DNA from: JABFXC01 sp045804265
GTDB taxonomy: Bacteria; Gemmatimonadota; Gemmatimonadetes; Gemmatimonadales; Gemmatimonadaceae
Direction of reading: 5' to 3'
Length of the DNA stretch: 64,000 bases
Assembly: GCA_045804265.1 (NCBI GenBank)
Contig: JBJMNK010000039.1
Span: 1 to 64,000, forward strand
Each line of letters opens with the position of its first letter. Position 1 is the stretch's first letter. Shown one piece after another: positions 35,445-43,787 of this stretch. The notes under the pieces were generated by a model, which was given only the letters and a program-made list of their open reading frames with translations, was not told the DNA's origin and did not search any database. Made by a program: the position numbers and the translations under genes.

Positions 35445-36416
35445 CTAACGTTCCGGAACGCCGTGACTGCGCGTTCCCGGCGTTGGGTGCGCCGTCGTGC
35501 GCTCACGCTGCAGGGTGTCAACGACGGCGCGAAACCCCTCGCGTGCGCTCTGGTAGTGCGGCGCCCAACCGGAGGCCTCACGCAGTTTGCGGTTGGACAC
35601 GCGCAGCGATCGCGCGATTGTTTCGCCGAGCGACCCAGCCAGCGCCGCGATCCAGGGCGGGAGGAATCGCGGAGCCGGCACGCCCAGCATTCCGGCGAGC
35701 GTGTTCGCGAGGTCCCCACGTCGCAGCGGCTCGTCGTCGACGACATTGTAGATACCGCCCGGTGTGCCCACGGCTGCGACAACCGCCGCCGCCGCGTCGT
35801 CCTGGGTGACCAGTGCGAGAAATGCTTCGCGACGACCGAACAGCGGCATCCATCCGCGTTGCACACCGTCGACGATGCTCCGGGCGAACGCGTCGCCCGG
35901 TCCGTACAACAATCCGAACCGGAGTACGACCGCCGTTCCTCCGGCGCGAGCGAAACGCGCGGTCGATGCTTCCGCATCCAGCACGGTTCGGTTGTACCGC
36001 GCAGCATTGACCGGCGTCTGCTCAGTGATCCACTCGTCGCCCGAATCGGGATAGATCGGGGCGAAGGACTCTTGCACGAAGCGCTCGATCCCCGCATTGA
36101 TCGCCGCGTCGACCAACGTGCGCGAGCCATCACGCCGAATCCGATCCATCTCCTTCCACGCGCCGGGGAGGAACATGCGCGCGTTACTCGGGACGTGCGT
36201 GGCGAGATTGATGACGACGTCGTGACCGCGCATGGCGCGCGCGGCCGCGCCGAGGTCGAAGAGGTCGAGCGCTACCGCGGCCGCGCCGAGTCGAGCCAGC
36301 GCCTCGAGACGCGGCGACGGGCGGCCCGCGGCCGTGACGGCGTGCTGTTGCGCGAGCAGCGCGGGGATTGCGCGGCGCCCGAGGACGCCGGTGGCTCCAG
36401 TGATGAAGATCTTCAT
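35445..36416 (-). CDS. NAD-dependent epimerase/dehydratase-family protein
   Basis: 323 residues. Rossmann fold with MKIFITGATGVLGRRAIPAL (GxxGxxG), DVVINLATHVP and VLRFGLLYGPGDAF, the extended-SDR layout. At the catalytic position the sequence is ARYNRTVLDAE, so the usual YxxxK lysine is replaced by Val, which points to a binding or atypical role. The TAG stop is part of the octamer (CGTTAGGC on the minus strand, plus-strand 35443-35450). Confidence 0.87.
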   Translation of the reverse strand: MKIFITGATGVLGRRAIPALLAQQHAVTAAGRPSPRLEALARLGAAAVALDLFDLGAAARAMRGHDVVINLATHVPSNARMFLPGAWKEMDRIRRDGSRTLVDAAINAGIERFVQESFAPIYPDSGDEWITEQTPVNAARYNRTVLDAEASTARFARAGGTAVVLRFGLLYGPGDAFARSIVDGVQRGWMPLFGRREAFLALVTQDDAAAAVVAAVGTPGGIYNVVDDEPLRRGDLANTLAGMLGVPAPRFLPPWIAALAGSLGETIARSLRVSNRKLREASGWAPHYQSAREGFRAVVDTLQRERTTAHPTPGTRSHGVPER

Positions 36417-37219
36417 GAGATGCGACTCCTATCGGCTAATGTCTTGCTCGTGCCGCGCGGTCCGCACCCGTGCGATCACCGCGCACCTTCGATTGACAGA
36501 GACGGACGTGGGCGCTCCGTGTGACAGCATGCGCAGAGCGAGGCAGCGGCCGGGTTCCGGTCAGCCTCACGCGAGTGCTGCACGCGGACCGCAGGCGGCG
36601 TGCCTCGAGCATTTCGCGCAAGATTGTATAAATCCACCGCGCAAGCGCCCACGATTATGACAACACAGGCACGCGAAGTGTCGCTTACATTGTTGCTTAG
36701 ATATTCCGGATTGCGCGTCGACCGTCCGCGACGCGAACCGCCGCGCTACGGATGGCACTGCTCTGTCACGACACTCCTTCGACTGCACCGGCCACGCGCC
36801 TCGGTTGTCGCACGCTCGCCGGGCGCGCGAGCGCGCCGTCGCGTGCTTGCCTAACGGTTACCTGGTGACGACTGGGCGACGTCTCGTGACGGTCGAAACC
36901 GCAATGACCGATCGTGCGGCCGACCAGCCGCGTCGGACTGCACAGCTCACACACACCGGCGCCACGGCCGTCGCGACGTTAGGCATCTCGGCGGCGCTGC
37001 CACGCTTCGCAGTTCAGGTCAGACACTGCATCGCGACGCGACGCTGTCGTGCGCGATTTCCGAAGCGCGTGTGAGCGATCGAAGTCGGCGCCGTCCGCGA
37101 GCCCACGGGGCGCGGGCCGGTGCACGGCGCGGCGACACGACGGCCGGTGGCGGCTGCCTCCTCAGTCGCGGCGAAGCGCCTCCCGACCACTGCACGCGAG
37201 GCGATGACGGCGACCCACC
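36417..37219. other. gene-poor spacer, 803 bases
   Basis: Between two minus-strand genes. No protein-like frame. Contains the octamer pair at 36849-36984 described separately; the part next to 36417 should hold the epimerase promoter. Confidence 0.5.
36849..36984. repeat. octamer pair in attC-like orientation
   Basis: GCCTAACG at 36849-36856 and CGTTAGGC at 36977-36984 face each other 136 bases end to end, matching RYYYAAC...GTTRRRY of integron attC sites in order and spacing. The arms inside show little further complementarity by eye, so this is only a candidate. Confidence 0.3.
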
Positions 37220-38110
37220 TCAGTCGAGCGTCACTTCCCCTTGGAACACCGGAACGCAACGGCCGCCGACGGTTGCACGGATTCCGTCGGCGGCGCGGCG
37301 CGCGGTCACATGTAATAGGCTCGGCCGCCCCATCTCCACGCCCTGCATGATCTCGTAGCTCGCATGATCTCCGCTCCCGCGCGCGAGGAGGAGGGCGCCG
37401 AGCGGCGCGTTGGCGCTCCCGGTCGCCGGATCCTCGATCGTACCGCTAAGCGGCGCGAACATGCGGGCGCGGAGGAGCGAGCCGTCACGGGCGTAAACGA
37501 AAATCGACCATCGGCCATCAGCCGTGGGCCTTCGAGCGATGGCGTCGCGGAACTGGCGCAGATCGGGCACGGCCCGCCGAAGCGCCTCGGGCGTCACTTC
37601 CGCGATGACAAAGGGGTTTCCCACAGATGCCCAGACCGGGGCATGCGTCGTGACGAGGACGTCCTCGGACGCCAGTCCTACGCATCTGGCGACGGTGTTG
37701 GCGGGGACCTCCTCCCCAAGAAACAGCGGTCGGGGCGCCTCAATCGTCGCACCAACGACCGCGGCGGCAGTGTCACGCTGCAACTCCACCGTGACGAGCC
37801 CTGCGCGCTCTTCGAAGGCGAGCGGCTCACTCGCGACGCGGCCACCCGTCGCGAGCACAAACGCTGTTCCGACGTTCGGGTGCCCAGCGAATGGCAGCTC
37901 CGCCGTGCGAGTGAAGATGCGAACGCGCGCAGTGTGCTCGGGCTTTTCGGGCGGTAGAACGAACGTTGTCTCGCTCAGATTGAGCTCTGTCGCGAGCGCT
38001 TGCATTTCAACATCTGAGAGTCCCTGCGCGTCCGGAAAGACGGCGAGCGGGTTGCCGCCGAAGCGCCGATCGGTGAAGACGTCTACGGTAACGAAGGCGT
38101 AGGTTCGCAT
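37220..38110 (-). CDS. PhzF-family isomerase
   Basis: 296 residues, the usual PhzF length. TYAFVTVDVFTDRRFGGNPLAVFPDA starts the fold; NLSETTFV carries the catalytic Glu47; LPFAGHPNVGTAFVLA and EDPATGSANAPLGALLLARG are the two family signatures, one from each half of the internal duplication. PhzF proteins isomerise small molecules such as dihydro-hydroxyanthranilate, but most, including this stand-alone one, have unknown substrates. Confidence 0.92.
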   Translation of the reverse strand: MRTYAFVTVDVFTDRRFGGNPLAVFPDAQGLSDVEMQALATELNLSETTFVLPPEKPEHTARVRIFTRTAELPFAGHPNVGTAFVLATGGRVASEPLAFEERAGLVTVELQRDTAAAVVGATIEAPRPLFLGEEVPANTVARCVGLASEDVLVTTHAPVWASVGNPFVIAEVTPEALRRAVPDLRQFRDAIARRPTADGRWSIFVYARDGSLLRARMFAPLSGTIEDPATGSANAPLGALLLARGSGDHASYEIMQGVEMGRPSLLHVTARRAADGIRATVGGRCVPVFQGEVTLD

Positions 38111-38441
38111 CGCGTTGGTGGGAGGAGTGCTGGTGGACGACCGTCATGCTCGGCCGTCGGCGCAGGCCAGCGAAGCTGCCGGCGTTCGACGCGGACGCAG
38201 TTCCGCATGGCCGGCCGGGGCTGATCGAGCCGCGCAAACTGCTGGCTCGGCCCCGTATCACCCGCGCAGGGCGCCGCTGTCAGGCGCGAAAGGTACGGCG
38301 GGAGGGCGCGGTCCGGCTGTCACGAAGCTGCGGGGCTCGTAGCGCGGGCCGTCATTGCGCATGGCGCGTTGCGCAAGAAGCTGGCAGTCGTGCCGCGATG
38401 CATCACGCCACATTTCACGCCGGCTCTCCCAAGGATGTGCA
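38111..38441. promoter_or_regulatory. divergent spacer, 331 bases
   Basis: Upstream of both phzF-type (minus) and DUF4865 (plus) genes, so it should hold both promoters. No operator-like repeat recognised; no gene. Confidence 0.35.
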
Positions 38442-39047
38442 ATGTACGCGATGCAATACGAGATCGCGCTGCCGGCTGATTACGACATGACGATCGTTCA
38501 CGAGCGTGTGCGAGCGCGCGGCGCGCTCCTGGACGCATTGCCCGGCCTGGGGCTCAAGGCGTACTGCGTGCGTGAGCGCGGCGCCGCGGGCTCGCCAGTC
38601 AACGCTTACGCGCCCTTCTACCTCTGGCACTCGGCGAGCGCGATGGGAGCGTTCCTCTGGGGCGCAGGCTTCCGCGGCCTGTGCGCCTCGTTCGGACGCC
38701 CCATGGTGCGCCACTGGACCGGCGTCGCCTTCGTGCTCGGCCCGGCGCGAGCAGACGCACCTGCCGTGGCCAGCCGATGCGTGGAGCTTGTCGCGCCCGA
38801 TGCCGATGTTCCCGCGGTTGTCGACCGGGCGGCGACCGAGCTCCGGGATCGTGGGCAGGACGCGAACGTGCATTCCGCTGCGGTCGCGATCGATCCGAAT
38901 CACTGGGAACTGGTGCGTTTTACACTGTGGCGGAGCGACGCCGCACCGGCCGGGGAGGTGGTGTACCGGGTGCTGCATCTCTCGTCGCCGGGCCTCGCCG
39001 AGCTCTCGAGCGCAGCCGCACGCAGTGCATATCCGGAGGTGCGCTGA
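38442..39047 (+). CDS. DUF4865-family protein
   Basis: 201 residues from the ATG at 38442. MYAMQYEIALPADYDM, LDALPGLGLKAYCVRERG, NAYAPFYLWHSASAMGAFLWG and SFGRPMVRHWTGVAF match the DUF4865 pattern (recall). Such proteins are often encoded next to small oxidoreductase genes; here an SDR follows 1 base after the stop, so a role with that SDR is likely. Biochemical activity unknown. Confidence 0.85.
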   Translation: MYAMQYEIALPADYDMTIVHERVRARGALLDALPGLGLKAYCVRERGAAGSPVNAYAPFYLWHSASAMGAFLWGAGFRGLCASFGRPMVRHWTGVAFVLGPARADAPAVASRCVELVAPDADVPAVVDRAATELRDRGQDANVHSAAVAIDPNHWELVRFTLWRSDAAPAGEVVYRVLHLSSPGLAELSSAAARSAYPEVR

Positions 39048-39048
39048 C

Positions 39049-39774
39049 GTGACGATGTTCGCGGGGGATGAGGTCGTCGTGATCGGGGGAAGCTCCGGGA
39101 TCGGTCTCGGTGTAGCGCGCGCCGTGCTGCGTGAGGGGGGACGCGTCACCATCGTCGGCCGATCACTGGAGCGCCTGGAGCAGGCCTTGGATGCGATCGG
39201 GTTGGGCGCGGGTGTCCGTACGCTTTCTGCCGACGTGAGCCGCGAGCAGGACGTGGAGAGACTCTTCGCGCAGGTGGGTCCCGTGGATCATGTCGTCGTA
39301 ACCGCGATTGACGCCGTCTATCAGCCGGTCCGCGCATTGTGCGTCGAGGATGCACGACGCGTCATCGACTCCAAGCTCATCGCAGCGCTGCTCATCGCTG
39401 CCCGCGGCGCATCGTCGATCCGGCCATCCGGTTCGCTGACGCTGACCTCGGGGATCGCAGCGTATCGCCCGAGCCCCGGAGGGGCCGTAGTGGCTGCCGT
39501 GAACGGCGCGCTCGAGGCGCTCGCCCGCGCACTCGCGCTCGAGCTGGCGCCGGTCCGCGTGAACGCTGTCTCGCCGGGCTGGGTCGATACACCGATCTGG
39601 GAAGTCGTTGCCGGGGAACGAAAGGGCGCCGTGCTGGAAGGGATGGCCGCACGACTCCCGGTCGGGCGCATCGGGTCCGTGGACGACGTCGCCGACGCGA
39701 TACTGTTTCTCATGCACAATCGCTATACGACCGGCACGGTGCTCCAGGTCGATGGTGGCCATCGTCTCATTTGA
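39049..39774 (+). CDS. SDR-family oxidoreductase with altered active site
   Basis: 241 residues from the GTG at 39049, chosen because GGAGG (39035-39039) is 9 bases upstream; an ATG at 39055 is the alternative. VVVIGGSSGIGLGVARAVLR binds NAD(P); LTLTSGIAAYRPSPGG carries the Ser; LAPVRVNAVSPGWVDTPIW and TTGTVLQVDGGHRLI are standard. Where YxxxK is expected the sequence is VAAVNGALEAL, so the catalytic Tyr and Lys are replaced by Val and Asn. Operon: DUF4865 gene, SDR, PaiB-like gene. Confidence 0.88.
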   Translation: MTMFAGDEVVVIGGSSGIGLGVARAVLREGGRVTIVGRSLERLEQALDAIGLGAGVRTLSADVSREQDVERLFAQVGPVDHVVVTAIDAVYQPVRALCVEDARRVIDSKLIAALLIAARGASSIRPSGSLTLTSGIAAYRPSPGGAVVAAVNGALEALARALALELAPVRVNAVSPGWVDTPIWEVVAGERKGAVLEGMAARLPVGRIGSVDDVADAILFLMHNRYTTGTVLQVDGGHRLI

Positions 39775-39780
39775 TCTGTC

Positions 39781-40428
39781 ATGTACACGCCTGCTTCCAA
39801 CGCCGAGCACCGCCTTGATGTCCTTCACGCCTTCATGCGCACGCACGCACTGGGTACGCTGGTGACGATGACTGACCGCGGGCTCTTCGCCACGCACCTG
39901 CCATTCGTGCTCGATGCCAGCCGGGGGTCGTACGGCAGGCTCGAGGGGCACGTCGCGCGCGCTAACCCACACCATCGCCTCGATCCGGCGGGGGAGGCGC
40001 TCATTCTATTTCAGGGGCCCGACGCCTACATCACCCCATCGTGGTATCCGTCGAAAGCGGTAGACGGCCGGGTGGTACCGACTTGGAATTACGTCGCGGT
40101 GCACGCGTACGGGATTGTGCGGTTCCGCGACGACGAGGCGTTCCTTCGGGCACACCTCGCGACGCTTACCGCCCAACACGAGGCGGAGCGGAAACCCCGG
40201 TGGTCAATCACCGACGCGCCATCGGGCTACATCGACACCCTCGTCCAAGCGATTGTTGGGGTCGAGATCGAGATCACGCGTATTGAAGGAAAGTGGAAGA
40301 TGAGCCAGAATCGTTCGGCGGCCGACATCGATGGGGTGATTACGGGATTAGGGGCGTCGGCGAGCGCGCGCGAGCGCGCGGTCGGTCAGATCGTGGCCGC
40401 AGTGCGTCCACCGCGCTCACCCGAGTGA
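39781..40428 (+). CDS. PaiB-like FMN-binding protein
   Basis: 215 residues, 6 bases after the SDR gene. MYTPASNAEHRLDVLHAFMRTHALGTLVT, LEGHVARANPHHR, LILFQGPDAYITPSWYPSK and VVPTWNYVAVHAYG are the conserved stretches of the PaiB/FMN-binding negative transcriptional regulator family, a split-barrel flavin fold. The regulatory title comes from Bacillus PaiB; a flavin or heme-related enzymatic role is equally possible. Confidence 0.92.
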   Translation: MYTPASNAEHRLDVLHAFMRTHALGTLVTMTDRGLFATHLPFVLDASRGSYGRLEGHVARANPHHRLDPAGEALILFQGPDAYITPSWYPSKAVDGRVVPTWNYVAVHAYGIVRFRDDEAFLRAHLATLTAQHEAERKPRWSITDAPSGYIDTLVQAIVGVEIEITRIEGKWKMSQNRSAADIDGVITGLGASASARERAVGQIVAAVRPPRSPE

Positions 40429-40884
40429 ACGACGCGGCGGCCCCCCGTGCGGTGGCGGACGTTACGGCCGCCAACCGAGCGATGCGGCAGCCCCAACTTC
40501 CGCAGGAAGAACGACGCTCAGCCGCCATCGACGCCGGTAAACTGTCCCGTGATTCGGGCGTCGCGCGGTGACGTCAGCCTCGCGATCTGACGCACGACTT
40601 CGGCCGCCTCCTCGGCCCGCCATCCCAGCGGACTCTCTGTCAGCCGGAGCGCGCTCGCCGGGCGGCCGGTGATGAACACGCCGGCGCGCGCCGCTGCGAA
40701 CTGTAGTGGAGCGGCGCGTCCGATCGCCGTACCCGCGGGACGATGACTACGCGTTTCGAGGAGGTCACCTCGGGCAAGCGCTCTTGTGTTATGTCCACGT
40801 GAGGCTCGAGCCATGAGGTGTACGGCACCAGCGGGGCGAAGAGCCGACGGGAAGGCGCCTCTTCCGCGACGCGGATGCGGGTCG
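40429..40884. other. spacer with possible SDR 3' remnant
   Basis: 456 bases. On the minus strand, about 40700-40518 reads AAEVVRQIARLTSPRDARITGQFTGVDGG in pieces, ending like a short-chain dehydrogenase C-terminus (ITGQ..GVDGG), but no matching upstream part exists. It is probably a decayed gene end. Confidence 0.35.
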
Positions 40885-41538
40885 CTACCGCCGTCTGACA
40901 CGGCGCCTCTGGACTGTCGCTCCCGGCTCCTGCAGAAACGTCGAGCGGAGGAGCACCGCGAGTTGGCGCGCAAAGCGTTCCGCGGACCACCGCCGGTCGT
41001 ACAGCAGCGCCTCGACGAGGTCGGACGAGATCAGGGCGTACAGCATGTCGGCGGCGCTCGCCAGCGTCCATGACGACGCGAGCCGTCCGTCGCGTGCTAT
41101 GCGTTCGACGAGGATCCGGCAGTTGGCGTACTTCTCTCGCTTGACACGCTCCCAGTGCTGGGCTGCGTCCTGGTCGACCTTCCGCACGCGTGCGATGGCG
41201 CGATCGATCGCGAGAAGGCGCGGATGATAGCGCGCGAGATGCTGCGCCCACTCGTCGAGCGCCGTCTCCGCGTTCGGCGCATCGATGGCCGGGCGGACCG
41301 AGCGCGCGAGTCCCTCCGCCTCGGCGATGTGGTCGAAGAGCGCGGCGACAAGGTCAGCCCGCGAGGTGAAGTGGTTGTACAGCGCACGCCGCGATATCCC
41401 AGCGCGGTCGGCGACCGCTGCCATCGAGAGTGACTCGAACCCTTCGTTTTCAAGTATTGCGCGGGCGGCGGTGAACACCGCTGCGCGTGTACGCGCGCCT
41501 CGCGCTGTGCGCGCGTGCTGGGAGTCGGTGGTTGGCAC
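40885..41538 (-). CDS. TetR-family repressor of the MFS exporter
   Basis: 217 residues from a GTG at 41538; the frame is open to 41643 but that would run through the operators. HTH: AARAILENEGFESLSMAAVADRAGISRRALYNHFTSRADLVAALF. Helical ligand domain follows (TetR_C type with WAQHLARYHPRLLAIDRAI). Ends in Arg-rich VQRRRVRRR. Divergent from the MFS gene with two operator repeats between them, the classic repressor-efflux pair. Confidence 0.9.
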   Translation of the reverse strand: MPTTDSQHARTARGARTRAAVFTAARAILENEGFESLSMAAVADRAGISRRALYNHFTSRADLVAALFDHIAEAEGLARSVRPAIDAPNAETALDEWAQHLARYHPRLLAIDRAIARVRKVDQDAAQHWERVKREKYANCRILVERIARDGRLASSWTLASAADMLYALISSDLVEALLYDRRWSAERFARQLAVLLRSTFLQEPGATVQRRRVRRR

Positions 41539-41554
41539 GTGCCTTGTATGTATC

Positions 41555-41595
41555 TTCACACAGTGTGAACATAAAATCTGCACACGGCGTAAACA
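41555..41595. promoter_or_regulatory. tandem TetR operators
   Basis: TTCACACAGTGTGAA (41555-41569) is a perfect 7+1+7 palindrome. A second copy, TGCACACGGCGTAAACA (41579-41595), matches the 17-base unit starting at 41555 at 13 positions, 24 bases away. Both lie in the TetR-MFS intergenic region, so binding would cover both promoters. Confidence 0.7.
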
Positions 41596-41633
41596 TAGGT
41601 CTTGCGCAAGATTGTGATAGTGGTAGGCGACGT

Positions 41634-43109
41634 GTGAATCCACCCAACACCAGTCGCGAAGGAATCCGCGGACAACGGCCGAACCGATGGTGGCTCGTCG
41701 TCGCCTCCGGGCTCGCGGTCTTCATGGGGATGCTCGACACGAGCGTGGTGAATGTCGCGCTCCCCGTCATCGAGCGCGGCTTCGGCACGCGTACAAGTCT
41801 CAGTCAGTGGGTGGTGCTTGGCTACCTGCTGCCGCTCATTGCACTCGCGCTGCCGAGCGGTCGGTGGCTCGATCGGGGTGGTCACCGGCCGGCGATGGTC
41901 GGCTCGACGCTGGGCTTCGTGACCGCGAGCGTCGCGGCCGGCCTCGCGCCCAATATCGGGTCATTGATTGCCGCGCGTGTCGTGCAGGGCGCGTTCGCCG
42001 CCGTCCTGTTCTCCGTTTCGACGGTCCTCACCACCACCGCGGTCCAGCCGGCAGCGCGCGGGCGCGCCATGGGTGTCATTACCACGCTCGGGCCACTTGG
42101 CGCGGTATGCGGACCCGTCGTCGGCGGAGTGCTGGTGGACCGTCTGGGGTGGCCGTGGATCTTCTACTTGAACGCACCGATCGGACTGGCCATCGCCGGT
42201 CTCGCGTTTGCGCAGCTCACCGCGGACGAGCCGCTCCGCCTGCCCGATCGCTGGTTGCTCGCCGAGACACTGCTGCTCGCCGCGGCCGGGTCGATCACGA
42301 TGCTCGCCCTCTCGCTCGGCGCGAGTCACGGTGGCGCGTGGAGCGCGGCCGCCCTGGTGGCGCTGCTCCCGCTGGCGGTGTGGCTCCATCTCCCCGTGAG
42401 TGTCCCAGTGCGGAGGCTCTTTCGGGTAGCGGGCGTCGCTGCCCCACATGTGGGGCTGCTGGCTACGGCGGTCGCGACGGGGGCGGTAATGCTTCTGCTG
42501 CCGTTCTACCTGGAGCAGAGACTAAGGATGTCCGCGGGCGCGGCGGGCGCGACGATCCTCGCGTACCCGCTCGCGATGGCCGTCGTCGGGCTTGCAGCTG
42601 GCGTGCTCGCCGACCGCTTCGGCGCCAAGCGAATCGGCATCATCGGTGGCAGCATGCAGGCAATCGGGCTATTGCTCCTCGCGCCGCTCGGCGCGCGATG
42701 GAGCAGAGGCGACGTCCTCTGGCGACTCGCGCTGCTCGGTCTTGGCAACGGCCTGTTCATGGCGCCGAACATGACGCTCGTCATGTCGGCCACACCGCGC
42801 GATCAGTTCGGCACGACGAGTGGCACGACGGGCGCCATCCGGCAGCTCGGCTTCGCCCTCGGCCCGGCGTTCAGCACCGCGCTGTGGGCGGCGTCAGGCT
42901 ACCAAACCACCGGGATGCGCCACGCGCTGGCCGCCGCGACCGCAGTCGCCGCGTTCGGCGCTGCCGCGCTGGCTTGGGCGAATGCCGACCGCGACCGGAT
43001 CCAAGCGGTTGACGCGCGTGGCGGGCGGAGCGAGCCGACCACGCATATGTCCTCGCGCTCGCTCGCCGCAAGGGCGACGGGCGCACGTTCCGGCTCACCT
43101 TCAGCTTGA
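41634..43109 (+). CDS. DHA2-type MFS drug exporter
   Basis: 491 residues from a GTG at 41634; the reading frame upstream overlaps the tetR start. About 14 membrane segments. GLAVFMGMLDTSVVNVALPVI is the motif D-like start of the EmrB/QacA group, ALPSGRWLDRGGHRPAM is motif A, and PLGAVCGPVVGGVLVDRLGWPWIFYLNAPIG is motif C, typical for proton antiporters of drugs. A 40-residue hydrophilic tail ends the protein. Likely controlled by the divergent TetR. Confidence 0.92.
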   Translation: MNPPNTSREGIRGQRPNRWWLVVASGLAVFMGMLDTSVVNVALPVIERGFGTRTSLSQWVVLGYLLPLIALALPSGRWLDRGGHRPAMVGSTLGFVTASVAAGLAPNIGSLIAARVVQGAFAAVLFSVSTVLTTTAVQPAARGRAMGVITTLGPLGAVCGPVVGGVLVDRLGWPWIFYLNAPIGLAIAGLAFAQLTADEPLRLPDRWLLAETLLLAAAGSITMLALSLGASHGGAWSAAALVALLPLAVWLHLPVSVPVRRLFRVAGVAAPHVGLLATAVATGAVMLLLPFYLEQRLRMSAGAAGATILAYPLAMAVVGLAAGVLADRFGAKRIGIIGGSMQAIGLLLLAPLGARWSRGDVLWRLALLGLGNGLFMAPNMTLVMSATPRDQFGTTSGTTGAIRQLGFALGPAFSTALWAASGYQTTGMRHALAAATAVAAFGAAALAWANADRDRIQAVDARGGRSEPTTHMSSRSLAARATGARSGSPSA

Positions 43110-43118
43110 GGATTACGC

Positions 43119-43787
43119 ATGAGTAACGCCCCATATCCGTCCAGCACCTACGATACGCTCGATCCCGCCGACGTGAAGGTCGCCGTGATCTACTACAGCG
43201 CGACGGGCAATGTCTACCAGCTCGCTCGAGCCGCAGCCGAAGCCGCCGAACAGTTGGGCGCCTCCGTGCGCTTGCGGCGCGTGCACGAACTCGCACCACC
43301 GGAGGCGATTCAGAGCAACCCGCAATGGGCCGCGAACGTCGAAGCGACACGCGACGTCCCCATTGCATCCCTGGATGATCTGGTCTGGGCCGACGCCGTG
43401 CTGCTCGGCACACCGACCCGATATGGCACCATTGCCAGTCAGCTCAAGCAGTTCATCGACATCACAGGGCCGGCGTGGCAAGAGGGAAAGCTCTCCGACA
43501 AGGTGTACGCCGGATTCGTGTCGACGGCGACCTTGCACGGGGGCCATGAGAGCACCCTTCTCTCACTGTCGCACGTCTTCCATCACTGGGGCGGCATCAT
43601 CGTGCCGCCGGGCTACACCGATCCGATTCAGTTCCAGGTGGGGAATCCATATGGGGCGAGCCATTTCGGCGGTAACGGCGCGCCTAACGGGACCGACCTT
43701 GAAGCGGTCCGCTACCTGGCGAAACGGGCCACCCGAACCGCGGCCGCGCTCAAGGCAGGGCGCCGTGTGGTGGAGCACGTCGCATGA
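43119..43787 (+). CDS. wrbA: WrbA-type NAD(P)H:quinone oxidoreductase
   Basis: 222 residues. Flavodoxin-like fold; VAVIYYSATGNVYQLARAAAE binds the FMN phosphate, LGTPTRYGTIASQLKQFID and FVSTATLHGGHESTLLSL are the other flavin loops. Reduces quinones by two electrons. GCCTAACG (43682-43689) encodes Pro-Asn in the conserved GGNGAPNGTDLEAVRYL, one example of the octamer inside a conserved motif. Overlaps the following lipoprotein gene (ATGA). Confidence 0.93.
   Translation: MSNAPYPSSTYDTLDPADVKVAVIYYSATGNVYQLARAAAEAAEQLGASVRLRRVHELAPPEAIQSNPQWAANVEATRDVPIASLDDLVWADAVLLGTPTRYGTIASQLKQFIDITGPAWQEGKLSDKVYAGFVSTATLHGGHESTLLSLSHVFHHWGGIIVPPGYTDPIQFQVGNPYGASHFGGNGAPNGTDLEAVRYLAKRATRTAAALKAGRRVVEHVA

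Noticed and set aside
40518..40973. Complete SDR gene on the minus strand
   Set aside because: Only the last 50-60 codons resemble an SDR; upstream part is Arg/Ser-rich noise.
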